In this document: positions 17,325 to 26,689 of the stretch, in pieces
How the letters are laid out: every line of letters begins with the position of its first letter
Numbering within the stretch: the first letter of the stretch is position 1
Source: Bacillota bacterium
GTDB taxonomy: Bacteria; Bacillota; UBA4882; UBA8346
DNA length: 64,000 nucleotides
NCBI GenBank assembly: GCA_023400055.1
Contig: JAEXFN010000020.1
Span: 233,682 to 297,681 of the forward strand
Direction of reading: 5' to 3'
The notes under the pieces: model-generated
What the model was told of the DNA's origin: nothing
The model's database searches: none
Seen by the model: only the letters and a program-made list of their open reading frames with translations
Program-made: the position numbers and the translations under genes

Positions 17325-18692
17325 TTAACTGTTTTGGCGGCTGCGGATTCCCGCTTGATAAATTCCAAGATAAATATCCCCATCGCGAATGACGCAACCG
17401 GTCTTTCCTCCGTCGCGCATGATATCGGTGCATTTGCTGCAGGCAATACAGACTTTGGCCGGATCCATACTCCCCTTCTCCAGCACGTCCTTGGCAAAGT
17501 CGGGATATGCGAAGGCCTCCCGGCCGAATCCCGCGATGTCTTGCGTTCCCGAGCGCAAGTTGGCCGCGGCCGCATTGGCCGCGAATTGCCGGAGCCATGA
17601 GTAACCGGTAGCCATGATCTTCACGTCCGGGCAAGCTTTTTTCAGTTCGCGCGTCGCGGTGAAGATCCGGGCTACGCCGGCCAGGGGGTGTTCTTCCGGC
17701 GGGATCATTCCGTGTGCCGGAAGATCATAGGGACGATTGAAATGCGGATTATAATAAGGGTTGGCAACCGAAATACTGACGAACCGGATCCCTCGCCGGT
17801 ACAATTCAGTCAGTAGCCGTTTCGGCTCAGTGAGATCGACCGGCAGCGGACCCGGTTCGCTGCCCTCGGTCGCGGGGCCGACGCCCCAGCCATACGGATA
17901 AGGAAGCGCGTCCCAGGCATTCAGCCGCAGCGTGATGGCGATCTTATTGCCGAGCTCGGCTTGGATTTTGCCGATGATATTCAGCAAGAAACGGGTGCGG
18001 TTTTCAAAGCTGCCGCCATAACGGCCGGGGCGGATATGGCTGCCCAGCAGTTCCGAGAGCAAATAGCGATGACAGCATTTGAGGTCAACGAGGGGAAATC
18101 CGGCAGCGGCCGCGGTCTTGGCCGCCTCGACATATTGATCCTCCAGCTTTTCCAATTCGTCATCGCTGATGAGCGGGTAAGTCGAATCGATCCCGACCTT
18201 CGGATCCAGAAACGGATTGTGTTGGGCGATAATCGGCCGGGATTTTCCCGCCGGTTTGCTGTAACGGCCGGAATGGGTCAATTGCAGCACCGGCACGAAC
18301 TCATGGTTCGCTCCAAGCGTCGCCCGGGCCTTCTGGCGCGCCCGTTCGAGCAAAGCGGCCAGGGCGCCGGTATTTTCAGGGCGGGCCCATAACTGTCTGG
18401 GATTGGCCCGGCCTTCGAAGGTAACCGCCGTGGCCTCAAACCAGATCAAGCCGGCTCCCCCGGCCGCGAAACGCTCATAACGGCGGATGGTCAGATCATC
18501 GGGCCGGCCATCGGGGGTCCCGTCGCAACCTTCCATGGGATGAATACCAAGCGCATTCGGCGTTTTTAAATGATAGATTTCCACTTGCCGTTTTAAAGGC
18601 GCCAGATCGCGATCCAATCGGATCGGCAAGTCAAGTTTTTCAATTTCCGCCTCAAGCTCCGTTAGGCTTTGATAGTGAAAACGTTGGTGCAT
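17325..18692 (-). CDS. NADH:flavin oxidoreductase (Old Yellow Enzyme family)
   Basis: About 455 residues. The N-terminal FMN barrel carries the OYE landmarks, including VLQLTHSGRYSKP and LRLNAWDA. Near the C-terminus CIACSKCTDIM and a later Cys in GKTGCV look like the 4Fe-4S cluster found in the 2,4-dienoyl-CoA reductase branch, but the FAD/NADH domain of that branch is absent. The ATG at 18692 follows GGAGG by 10 bases; a GTG at 18794 abuts the lacI stop and is less likely. It probably acts with the dehydrogenase and flavoprotein downstream on a common substrate, under LacI control. Confidence 0.85.
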   Translation of the reverse strand: MHQRFHYQSLTELEAEIEKLDLPIRLDRDLAPLKRQVEIYHLKTPNALGIHPMEGCDGTPDGRPDDLTIRRYERFAAGGAGLIWFEATAVTFEGRANPRQLWARPENTGALAALLERARQKARATLGANHEFVPVLQLTHSGRYSKPAGKSRPIIAQHNPFLDPKVGIDSTYPLISDDELEKLEDQYVEAAKTAAAAGFPLVDLKCCHRYLLSELLGSHIRPGRYGGSFENRTRFLLNIIGKIQAELGNKIAITLRLNAWDALPYPYGWGVGPATEGSEPGPLPVDLTEPKRLLTELYRRGIRFVSISVANPYYNPHFNRPYDLPAHGMIPPEEHPLAGVARIFTATRELKKACPDVKIMATGYSWLRQFAANAAAANLRSGTQDIAGFGREAFAYPDFAKDVLEKGSMDPAKVCIACSKCTDIMRDGGKTGCVIRDGDIYLGIYQAGIRSRQNS

Positions 18693-18794
18693 CTTCGGAT
18701 TTCCTCCATCATTGCTCGCTGACGCGATCGCCAGATTTAATTGTCGAACGATCGCCTCGTTTAAAAACGACGTTCCGTCGTTCTGCTTTCTCAC

Positions 18795-19829
18795 TTACCT
18801 GCCAACTGCCGTGTCGTTTTTTGAAAAGGCGGCTCCATAACCGACGGAACCGCGTATCAGCAATTGCACCTCCAGCTTTTCAGTGACCGGCTTGAGCTTG
18901 CCCTTGCTGTTAATCAGTCTGATCAGCCGCTCGGCGGTTTTCGTTCCCACCTCGTAAAAGGGTTGGGCCATGGTTGTCAACGGCGGATCCATCAGTTCCG
19001 ACATATCCAGATTGTCATAACCGATCACCGCGATATCTTCGGGAACCCGCAACCCCCGTTCCTTAATGGCCTTGATTACCCCCAGCGCCTTGGGATCGCT
19101 GGTCGCAAAGATGGCGTCCGGCCGGCCGCCCCGGTCCAGGATTTCATGCATCGCCCGATACCCATCCTCCCAGCCGGCCCGGTCATCGGCAATCAGACGT
19201 TCATCACAGTCTACGCCATTTTCAGCCAAGGCCGCCCGGTAACCCGCCAAGCGTTGTTGGTACAGATCCAGCTCCAGCGCGCCGTTAATGATGCCGATCC
19301 GCCGGTAACCGCGTTCGATCAAAAATTGGGCGGCCCGATAGGCTCCCTGATAATTGTCGATGATAACCGAATCCAATTCGTCATTGAGCCGGCGCAGCAT
19401 TAGCACGACCGGATACCCCTGCTTTTTGAGCTCCATAATATGCTGACTAGCGGGAGTGGCTGTGGAAAAGATCAAACCATCCACCGCCCGCAACCGGAGA
19501 TTTTCCACGTCCTTTTGTTCAGCGGCCCGATCTTCATCGGTATTACACAGCACCACGGTATAACCGTGTTTCTTGGCCACCGCGGTGATGCCCCGGATGG
19601 CGGCGGGAAAAAGCAGATTATGAAGGTTCGGAATAATCAGGCCCAAGGTTTTGGTGCGGCCTTCCTTCAATCCTTTCGCCAAGGCGTTGGGCCGATAATT
19701 CAATTCCCGGACCGCCTGCTGGACGCGACGTTTGGTTTCGGGATCGACATAGATCTTGCCGCTCAACGTCCGCGAGACCGTGCTGGTGGATACCCCGGCT
19801 CTTAAGGCCACCTCTTTAATATTGGCCAT
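18795..19829 (-). CDS. LacI family transcriptional regulator
   Basis: 344 residues. N-terminal LacI helix-turn-helix (NIKEVALRAGVSTSTVSRTL) and hinge (NYRPNALAKGLKEGRTK), then a periplasmic-binding-protein-like sugar domain to about residue 330. It heads the OYE-ADH-flavoprotein set and probably represses it; the effector is likely a sugar or sugar derivative. The ATG at 19829 is preceded by AAGGAAG. Two palindromic candidate operators lie in its leader. Confidence 0.93.
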   Translation of the reverse strand: MANIKEVALRAGVSTSTVSRTLSGKIYVDPETKRRVQQAVRELNYRPNALAKGLKEGRTKTLGLIIPNLHNLLFPAAIRGITAVAKKHGYTVVLCNTDEDRAAEQKDVENLRLRAVDGLIFSTATPASQHIMELKKQGYPVVLMLRRLNDELDSVIIDNYQGAYRAAQFLIERGYRRIGIINGALELDLYQQRLAGYRAALAENGVDCDERLIADDRAGWEDGYRAMHEILDRGGRPDAIFATSDPKALGVIKAIKERGLRVPEDIAVIGYDNLDMSELMDPPLTTMAQPFYEVGTKTAERLIRLINSKGKLKPVTEKLEVQLLIRGSVGYGAAFSKNDTAVGR

Positions 19830-19839
19830 GCCATCTTCC

Positions 19840-19879
19840 TTTGCAATTCTTTATGCAAACCATTGTGCAATCGATATCA
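19840..19879. promoter_or_regulatory. Candidate LacI-family operators in the lacI leader
   Basis: TTTGCA (19840-19845) and TGCAAA (19854-19859) form a perfect inverted repeat with an 8-base spacer. A second site, TGCAATCGATATCA (19866-19879), has the central CG and 10 of 14 symmetrical positions usual for LacI operators. Both are within 50 bases of the lacI start, which fits autoregulation. This rests on symmetry alone. Confidence 0.4.
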
Positions 19880-20072
19880 TGATAATAATATTAAACCTTT
19901 AGGCTGGGATTCCTGCTGGCGGACTTTATTTTTTGAAATTCTCTTCGCCGTTCGCAAACGGCCACTGATAATATCGTAAGTTTAATAATAATTGATGAAT
20001 AATAATTTAATGCGTAAATTTATTAATAGAATAGTTTTTTAAATTCTAACTCGCTAAAATTTTATTTTTGAA

Positions 20073-20303
20073 ATCGATAATTTAATTATCCAGATCGATA
20101 TTTCATTTTTCATGCTCGAAAAATTGATTCTTGGGATCGAAAATTCAATTCTAGAGACCGAATTTTTACTTATTCAGATCGAAAATTCAATTATTCAGAT
20201 CGGAAAGTTGATTCTGCAGATCGGAATATTATTTATCGTGATCGGAAATTTATTTCTCCACTCCAAAAACACATTTCCGGAGAGCGAAAATATAATTTTC
20301 GAC
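20073..20303. repeat. 21-bp tandem array 2 (ATCG family)
   Basis: Eleven units start exactly every 21 bases from 20073. The consensus starts ATCGRAAATT and continues with an ATT-rich half ending CAG. It is nearly the same as array 3 and shares its key columns with array 1. A partial unit precedes it (20050) and another follows (20304). It lies between the glycerophosphodiesterase terminator and lacI. The plus strand has an open frame of 69 codons with seven-residue repeats (IENSIIQ, IGKLILQ), but its ATG is inside the array and has no ribosome site. The rest of the 553-base gap (19880-20072) is AT-rich with nothing else I can name. Confidence 0.85.
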
Positions 20304-20325
20304 GATCGAATGTTTTTTTAACCTA

Positions 20326-20349
20326 TAAAAAAAACAGCCAACCGGCTGC
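20326..20349 (-). terminator. Intrinsic terminator of the glycerophosphodiesterase gene
   Basis: AGCAGCC/GGCTG stem with a 4-base loop (20335-20348), followed on the minus strand by eight Ts. Confidence 0.85.
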
Positions 20350-20382
20350 TTTAAAAAAATTTACGTATGACAGCGGGAAACC

Positions 20383-21111
20383 TCAACAACCCGCGCCGAG
20401 CAATAGCTGCTTGGCCCGTTCCGGATAATTGGTAATCAGTGCATCGACCCCGGCGGCGATCATTCGCTCGATATGGGCCGGTTCGTTTACCGTCCACGGA
20501 TTGACCTGCAGCCCGCGGTCGTGCGCCGCCCGGACCATTTCAGGAGTTACGCTGTGATGCTCGGGATGCAAGGCCGTCGCTCCGAATGTCGTCGCATACT
20601 CCCAGGGCTTAAATAAATCCGCGTCATACAAGGCTCCCGTTTTCAGCTCCGGAAGGATGGCACCGACCCGTACCAACGAGTAATGGTTGAACGATGAGAT
20701 GATGCAACGATTGACGATACCGAAGTTTTGGACCAGCCGGATCACTTTCTCTTCGATCCCCGGGTAAGTAAAGATATTGGTTTTTAACTCGATGTTGATC
20801 AGCAAGCGGGTGTCCGTCACCATTTCCAGGAGTTCCGACAGCCGCGGAATTCGGGCGCCGGAAAATTCCGTCCCAAACCAACTGCCCGCGTCCAATCGTT
20901 GCAGCTCCGGCCAACTAAAATCCTTGATCCAGCCCTGGCCGTCGGTAGTCCGGTCGACCCTTTCGTCATGGCAGATGACAACCTCGCCATCCTTGCTCAG
21001 ATGAACATCGAACTCCAAACCATCCGCGCCGAACTCCACCGCCATGCCGAAAGCAGCCATGGTATTCTCCGGCGCCCGGCTTGAAAAACCGCGATGGGCG
21101 ATGAGCTTCAT
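20383..21111 (-). CDS. Glycerophosphodiester phosphodiesterase
   Basis: Hydrolyses glycerophosphodiesters to glycerol-3-phosphate and an alcohol. 242 residues, one GDPD barrel: HRGFSSRAPENT at residues 6-17, EFDVHLSKDG with metal ligands, and the catalytic His in VICHDE. There is no signal peptide, so it is a cytosolic UgpQ-like form. It is monocistronic, divergent from the GT-C gene, with its own terminator. Confidence 0.94.
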   Translation of the reverse strand: MKLIAHRGFSSRAPENTMAAFGMAVEFGADGLEFDVHLSKDGEVVICHDERVDRTTDGQGWIKDFSWPELQRLDAGSWFGTEFSGARIPRLSELLEMVTDTRLLINIELKTNIFTYPGIEEKVIRLVQNFGIVNRCIISSFNHYSLVRVGAILPELKTGALYDADLFKPWEYATTFGATALHPEHHSVTPEMVRAAHDRGLQVNPWTVNEPAHIERMIAAGVDALITNYPERAKQLLLGAGC

Positions 21112-21311
21112 TTTTCTTCTCCTTTTTTGGTAGCCAAAAATTTCGAGCGATTAATCATTTCTGCAACACAGCTGGTCTACGCATTCAAATATTTTTTGTA
21201 TTATTATACTCCCATAATATTAATGAATAGGGCGATATATGTAATATATAAAAGAAAAGTTTTTTAAATTTTGAAAATACATTCAAAGGACAGAAGGCTT
21301 ATTGATTATGA

Positions 21312-21317
21312 TATAAT
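21312..21317 (+). promoter_or_regulatory. Candidate -10 element of the GT-C gene
   Basis: A perfect TATAAT 24 bases before the ATG at 21341. No good -35 is visible. The predicted 5' leader would be under 20 bases and shows no AGGAGG-like site, so the message may be near-leaderless. Confidence 0.4.
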
Positions 21318-21340
21318 AGTATCAAAAAAACATTAATTCG

Positions 21341-22906
21341 ATGATTCAATCGCCGCAATTTACGAATCGATTTTTACTTTTGCTGCTAGTTTTATATGCC
21401 ATGATGAGCTTGTTGACCTTAACCAGATTTCCGTTGATGCATTCCGATGAAAGCTGGTTGAGCGGTTTATCTCGTCATATTCTGGTTACGGGAAATATTG
21501 CGGCGACCGAGCCTTGCTTTGATTTAAACCCCCGCCTGCCGCATGCCTTCAAGATTCTCTTTCACGGCCTGCAAATTCTGGAAATAAAACTGTTAGGCTA
21601 TCATCTTTCCAGCTTCCGATCGTTATCGCTGATTTTTGGACTTTTCACTTTGATCTTCTTTTATAAGCTCGGAAAGTTGATTTTACCCGCAAAAAAATGG
21701 GCTTTACTATCCTGTTCTCTGCTCGGGATCGACGTTCAATTCATATACGCATCGCATTTTGGGCGCCAAGAGATCATCTTATTATTTCTTGGCGTATGCG
21801 GATTGTATTATCTGCAAAAGAAACGAAACCGCTCTGGGTATGGGCGAGATCTGTTACTGGGGACTGTCGCCGGCCTAGGGATCGGAATCCATCCCAATGG
21901 TTTCCTAATTGCCATCATGTTGGGCGCGGTATATTTATTTCATATCCGCTTTAGCAAAACACTCAAGTTCCGCAATCTATCATTCTACTCCCTAATCTTT
22001 CTGCTTTGGACAGGAATTTTTATCGGGTTGAGTTTCAGTTTTAAACCGGACTTTATCGCCAATTATTTGGCTTACGGCCAACAACAGTTCGGCGTCTTGA
22101 ACCCGTTTATCGCTAAACTCGGCCGTCTGGGTAAATTTTATCAACATATTTATCAACAAAGATGCGGGACATATTATGGCCCGCATATTGAGATCGACCT
22201 TATCTTTTTAGGCATCGGTCTGCTTTACGCGATCGGCAAACCGTTAATTAGCAAAGTTGCATTTGATCCTTTCTCAACCTGGATCATCTTGGCGTTGCTA
22301 TCGTTCAACCTTGGAATGATCCTTATCGGCCGGTTCAATTACACCAGCATCATTTTCTTGTTTCCCTTTTACTATCTGCTGACGACGAACATTATTGGCT
22401 CTTTACCGCATAAACATCAATTCTGGGTATCAGGGATGTTTTTTTTACTGATCCTGTCCAATACCATCTGGAATATGAGCTCGTTTATGCAGTACGACTA
22501 CTCTTCCTATCTTCATAAAATTGCCGGGACCATCGGCCCGGAACGGAAAGTTCTTGCCAGCCTGAATACGGAATACGATTTTGCGGACGGCGCACTTCTG
22601 GATTTCCGCAATTTATCTTACTTAAAAAAATACCATTTAAGCTTCGCAGATTATGTCCGAAGCCGTCAGATTGAATACATCATTTATCCGGAAGGACTCG
22701 ATTTCATCTATCGCTCTCGCCCACAATGGAACGGAGTTTTCGGCCCTTTACCTTATTATAACGACTTGAAAAAGTTTCTCGGTGCTCATTGCCGGCCGCT
22801 GTATCGGTTTACTGATGCCGCTTTCGGAATTGAAATTGCTCAGTATGTAGGCAGAAAAAACTGGCAAATTACCATTTATCGAGTTCTTCCAGCATCCGAT
22901 CCATGA
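21341..22906 (+). CDS. GT-C family membrane glycosyltransferase (GT39/ArnT-like)
   Basis: 521 residues with about ten hydrophobic segments followed by a short C-terminal soluble part. The first extracytoplasmic loop carries MHSDESW with the Asp36-Glu37 pair typical of GT-C enzymes that use polyprenyl-phosphate sugars. It is AT-richer than its neighbours, and is the only plus-strand gene in the first 32 kb. It converges, with a 10-base gap, on the operon holding a WecE-like aminotransferase and an ArnC-like GT2, so it may use the lipid-linked sugar those make. Acceptor unknown. Confidence 0.75.
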   Translation: MIQSPQFTNRFLLLLLVLYAMMSLLTLTRFPLMHSDESWLSGLSRHILVTGNIAATEPCFDLNPRLPHAFKILFHGLQILEIKLLGYHLSSFRSLSLIFGLFTLIFFYKLGKLILPAKKWALLSCSLLGIDVQFIYASHFGRQEIILLFLGVCGLYYLQKKRNRSGYGRDLLLGTVAGLGIGIHPNGFLIAIMLGAVYLFHIRFSKTLKFRNLSFYSLIFLLWTGIFIGLSFSFKPDFIANYLAYGQQQFGVLNPFIAKLGRLGKFYQHIYQQRCGTYYGPHIEIDLIFLGIGLLYAIGKPLISKVAFDPFSTWIILALLSFNLGMILIGRFNYTSIIFLFPFYYLLTTNIIGSLPHKHQFWVSGMFFLLILSNTIWNMSSFMQYDYSSYLHKIAGTIGPERKVLASLNTEYDFADGALLDFRNLSYLKKYHLSFADYVRSRQIEYIIYPEGLDFIYRSRPQWNGVFGPLPYYNDLKKFLGAHCRPLYRFTDAAFGIEIAQYVGRKNWQITIYRVLPASDP

Positions 22907-22916
22907 GGCGTTCCAG

Positions 22917-23678
22917 TTACTCCACTACATCGAACATGCCGTATACCTGCCGCCACATGGCGGAAAACATTGGTTCACCGGGATTTCTGGGACGACTCAA
23001 GCCATTTTCGACGATTCCTCGGATTTGACACTTATTTTTGCTCAAAATTACGATCCGCTCCGCTAGAATTACGGCTTCCTGAATATCATGAGTTACAAAG
23101 ACGATGGTGATTCCGGTGTCCCGCCATACCTGCAACAAAGTTTGTTGTAAAATCTCCCGCGTTTGGGCATCCAGACTTCCAAAAGGTTCGTCCATCAACA
23201 AGAGCTGCGGTTGTGATGCCAAGGCCCTGGCGATGGCGGCTCTTTGTTTCATTCCCCCGGAAAGCTGGTAGGGATAATACTGTTCAAACCCTTCCAGTTT
23301 GACCATTGCCAAATATGATGCGGCCATGGCCCGGCGTTCCCGGCTTGAAACGCCGATTTTTTGAATCTTTAATGGAAAGAGCACATTTTCGAGGATGGTC
23401 TTCCAAGGGAAAAGTTGATTAAAATCTTGAAATACCATCATCCGCTGCACGGTGGGCTTGGTTATCAGCAGCCCGTCCAGAAGAATCTGCCCCGAATCCG
23501 AAGGTTCAAAGCCGGCAATCATCCGCAGTAAGGTCGATTTCCCCGAACCAGAAGGACCCAACAGGCAAATGAACTCGCCTTGGGCGATTGTTAAATCGAG
23601 CGGGTTGAAAACCCTAAGATGCATACTGCCGTGGGAATACGATTTTTCCAACGCTCTGATTTCCAGCTTTGGACGCAT
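22917..23678 (-). CDS. ABC transporter ATP-binding protein, SsuB/TauB type
   Basis: About 253 residues. Walker A GPSGSGKST, Q-loop, signature LSGGMKQRAAIARAL, Walker B LLLMDEPFGSLD and the H-loop VTHDIQEAV are intact. It powers the permease upstream. I chose the ATG at 23678, which shares one base with the permease stop (TAATG); an in-frame ATG at 23696 is an alternative. Nothing in the sequence fixes the substrate. Confidence 0.92.
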   Translation of the reverse strand: MRPKLEIRALEKSYSHGSMHLRVFNPLDLTIAQGEFICLLGPSGSGKSTLLRMIAGFEPSDSGQILLDGLLITKPTVQRMMVFQDFNQLFPWKTILENVLFPLKIQKIGVSSRERRAMAASYLAMVKLEGFEQYYPYQLSGGMKQRAAIARALASQPQLLLMDEPFGSLDAQTREILQQTLLQVWRDTGITIVFVTHDIQEAVILAERIVILSKNKCQIRGIVENGLSRPRNPGEPMFSAMWRQVYGMFDVVE

Positions 23679-24463
23679 TAAACACTCATACCCCATCTTT
23701 TTACGGTTAATTGTTCGATTCCATGAAAAACGATATCCTCGACGATGATACCAATGAAGATAATAACGATGAGTCCCTCATAAATCCCAATCGTATCCAT
23801 AAATACCCGTTTTTTAAAAATAAACCAGCCCAAACCCCCTTGCCCCCCGACCGCGCCAAAGATCATCTCCGCGCTGATCAATGCCCGCCAAGCCCGCGCC
23901 CATCCAATCTTTAATCCGGCCAACAAATACGGCAAGGAAGCGGGAATCATGATCCGGACCGTAGTTTGAACCGGATTTAACTCGAGGTTCGCACCTACCT
24001 CGCGGTAAACCTCGGGAATCGACTTGAAACCAGCCAGCAAATTCAACAGCATCGGCCAGAGCACTGAATGGACAATAATAAAGAGGATCGCTTCAGTCCC
24101 GGTTCCCATCCAAAGAATAATGATTGGAAGCAAAGCGATTCCCGGGAGCGGGTGAGCAATCGCCGTAACCGTATCCACCAATGAATAAACCGTTTTGCTG
24201 GTCATGCTGAATGTCGCCAGCAATACGGCCAAGACAAATCCGATGGCTAATCCCTTGACTATCAAAATCATGGATAAACCGGTTGCCTGAATGATCTCGC
24301 CACTCCCGATAGCTTGCAATAGTGAAACCAGGACGACATATAGCGGCGGGAATAACTGTCGATTCACCAACCCCGAACCTGCCAGCCCTTGCCAGAGGAT
24401 AGCGAATATGAAAAGCCATATCAAACGGCTGATCGACCGTTTTTCCCAAAACTTATTTTTCAT
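23678..24463 (-). CDS. ABC transporter permease, SsuC/TauC type
   Basis: About 261 residues with six predicted membrane helices and the cytoplasmic loop EVGANLELNPVQTTVRIMIPAS (EAA motif, read in parts). The start ATG (24463) overlaps the last 11 bases of the substrate-binding protein gene, and the stop overlaps the ATPase start, so the three are translationally coupled. Confidence 0.9.
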   Translation of the reverse strand: MKNKFWEKRSISRLIWLFIFAILWQGLAGSGLVNRQLFPPLYVVLVSLLQAIGSGEIIQATGLSMILIVKGLAIGFVLAVLLATFSMTSKTVYSLVDTVTAIAHPLPGIALLPIIILWMGTGTEAILFIIVHSVLWPMLLNLLAGFKSIPEVYREVGANLELNPVQTTVRIMIPASLPYLLAGLKIGWARAWRALISAEMIFGAVGGQGGLGWFIFKKRVFMDTIGIYEGLIVIIFIGIIVEDIVFHGIEQLTVKRWGMSV

Positions 24464-25433
24464 AGCGCGTATTTTCCCAATAAATATCAGACATTTTCCG
24501 AGGCAGCTTATCAATATAACCTTGCCTTTTCATGAAGACTGCAAATTTCGTAACGCCTTTTACATTTAACGTGTATTTCATCCCTCTTGCTCGAAAATAC
24601 TCTGCCAATTCAGCGGCAGGAATTCCATATTCCGCACTCAATCGGGTTACAGTCTGGTCGGGATTTTGCTGCATAAAGCGCAGCGCCTCTTGGAGCGCTA
24701 CGATGAAGGCCTTGAACACGCGAGGGTTTTGCCTGTGAAACTGAACCGTGGTAACCCCGACGATAAAAGTAAACTGCTTACCGAAAGCAGTCGTGCCATC
24801 CATGATCTGGTGCAAGTCTGGATTGGCCAATTCTTTGAATAAGTAGGGTGGCGCGGTAAAATGAGCGGTAATATCTTTTTTGGCGAGCAAGGCGTTCATT
24901 CCATCCGGATGGGACAGTGTCACCAATTGATTGTCCAGCTTTTTCGCATCCCCAAATTGCCGTTCACAGGCCATTGCCAATAAGATATGTTGCACGCTGC
25001 CGGGTTGCGGCAAAGCGATCCGGTCATCCTTCGTAAAATCCTTGAGGGAACGGAGCTTTTTTTTATTGGTTACCAGCCCCACCGGACTTTCTGACAGGCC
25101 ACAGGCGATCTTCCATTGCATGCCATGATTCCAGCCGATTAAGAAAGGCGGGATCGCCATAAATCCGACATCGACTCTTCCGGCAAGCATCGCTTCGCGG
25201 ATTGCCGCCGTGTTGCTCAGCTGAGTCCATTCCACTTTCAAACCAGGTATTTGCTTCTCCAGGAACTTCATATCCTTCATGATCTGTAGCGGAGCATAAG
25301 CCAGGCCATACTGCTCGGCGATGGATATTTTGAGTTCTTCAGAGACGGAAGGCTTTTGAAGCGCCAGACTCCAAGTCGTCCAAATCAACGTCAGACAAAA
25401 AACAGCGAGCATCGTCCATTCGATCTTCTTCAT
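24453..25433 (-). CDS. ABC transporter substrate-binding protein, NMT1/SsuA-like
   Basis: About 326 residues. A Sec signal (about residues 1-25, hydrophobic MLAVFCLTLIWTTWSLA) is followed by an SsuA/THI5-like domain (AEQYGLAYAPLQIMKD, then VDVGFMAIPP). The class binds sulfonates, nitrate, riboflavin or pyrimidines, so the ligand is open. There is no lipobox cysteine, which is unusual for a monoderm Firmicute. The ATG at 25433 has GGAGGG 6 bases upstream. It starts 13 bases after the ATP-grasp gene, so it belongs to the WecE operon. Confidence 0.88.
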   Translation of the reverse strand: MKKIEWTMLAVFCLTLIWTTWSLALQKPSVSEELKISIAEQYGLAYAPLQIMKDMKFLEKQIPGLKVEWTQLSNTAAIREAMLAGRVDVGFMAIPPFLIGWNHGMQWKIACGLSESPVGLVTNKKKLRSLKDFTKDDRIALPQPGSVQHILLAMACERQFGDAKKLDNQLVTLSHPDGMNALLAKKDITAHFTAPPYLFKELANPDLHQIMDGTTAFGKQFTFIVGVTTVQFHRQNPRVFKAFIVALQEALRFMQQNPDQTVTRLSAEYGIPAAELAEYFRARGMKYTLNVKGVTKFAVFMKRQGYIDKLPRKMSDIYWENTRYEK

Positions 25434-25446
25434 GACTTTCCCTCCA

Positions 25447-26670
25447 CTAAAGAACATGATTCTCGCCCAGTTTGTCGAAGATACCCAGCATATTGCGGGC
25501 ACGTTCCTTGCTCACAGCCAACTCCGGCTCGTCCTTTCCTTCAAGAATCAAAACGCCAGCTCGCTGGGTAGCGTCGGTTATCGTTTGGATCCGGTCCCCC
25601 ACTTGGAAATTATACTGTGCATAAACAACTCCCGGTAATTGAAGCAACTTTGGAATACTGGCTAATGACGCGACTTCACACGGTGTAGCGAAGAAAAGCT
25701 CCACCGACAAATGCCGTTTATTTTGCAGCAATCGATACCGGTTTAGCGAGGTATAATCCACTGCCTTGCCAAGGCTGACGTCGATTAACATGCCCAACAT
25801 ATCAATGCCGGTACCCCGAGGCAAGTAGATATCTTCGTAAGCTCCCCCGATCCGGCAGGCGATCTCATTGACTTTGATTCCTTCCGCGCCGATTAAAAAT
25901 TGAAAATAAATCGGGCCATTACGAATCTGAAAATGATTGACAATTTGCTTTGAGATGTCAAGAATCTCGGGATACTGGGCCGGTAAAAACTGCGAGGGAA
26001 GATGATGAGCAGTACAAATACCGATATGTCTATTGGATTCAAAAGAGATCCGGTCGACCACTGCGACGAGAAAAACTTCTCCCGCCTTGACCCAGCCGCT
26101 GACCGTAATCTCCCGGCTGGGATAATATTCTTCGACCATCAGTTCCGACTGGCGCGAATAGCACAGCACATCCCGGAAGACCTCTCGAATTTCCTGGATT
26201 GAACCTAATTTATAGACTCCCCGTTGCCCCTGGCTATCAAGCGGCTTGATGACCACTGGGAAGCGGAGTGCGGCCAGTTCGGCGTCGTGAAAGTCCTCTT
26301 TTAACAGCACATAGCGGACGGTCGGGATTCCCGATTCCAGAAACCGCTGCTTCATCAATTTTTTGTTGGTAACAGCTAGTGCTGTCGGAACATCGAGCAA
26401 GGCTGGTAATTTCAATGCCCGAGCGACTCGAGCCACCGTATAGACCGGCTGATCGGTACCCATGGTCATGATCCCATCAACCTGATATTTGGAGGCAACG
26501 CGCAAATTGCCTTCGCTGTCGAAGGTGCTCACTTGCTCATGAAAATCGGCAATCATTTTTCCAGGGGGATTCGGATAAAAGTCGGAAACAATCACCGTAT
26601 GCCCCAAAGCTTTGGCTCTCATAATGGCATTGAGCTGTAGGTTGCCGGCGCCCAAAATTAACAGTTTCAT
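25447..26670 (-). CDS. ATP-grasp ligase
   Basis: 407 residues. An N-terminal Rossmann-like part (LILGAGNLQLNAIMRAKALG) is followed by an ATP-grasp domain with VVIKPLDSQGQRGV, the binding strands around MVEEYY, and metal ligands in VNEIACRIGG. It resembles PurK and carboxylate-amine ligases that join an amine to a carboxylate through an acyl-phosphate. As it is co-transcribed with an aminosugar aminotransferase, a plausible but unproven role is acylating the aminosugar. Confidence 0.82.
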   Translation of the reverse strand: MKLLILGAGNLQLNAIMRAKALGHTVIVSDFYPNPPGKMIADFHEQVSTFDSEGNLRVASKYQVDGIMTMGTDQPVYTVARVARALKLPALLDVPTALAVTNKKLMKQRFLESGIPTVRYVLLKEDFHDAELAALRFPVVIKPLDSQGQRGVYKLGSIQEIREVFRDVLCYSRQSELMVEEYYPSREITVSGWVKAGEVFLVAVVDRISFESNRHIGICTAHHLPSQFLPAQYPEILDISKQIVNHFQIRNGPIYFQFLIGAEGIKVNEIACRIGGAYEDIYLPRGTGIDMLGMLIDVSLGKAVDYTSLNRYRLLQNKRHLSVELFFATPCEVASLASIPKLLQLPGVVYAQYNFQVGDRIQTITDATQRAGVLILEGKDEPELAVSKERARNMLGIFDKLGENHVL

Positions 26671-26689
26671 TGTTCATTCCTTTTAAAAA

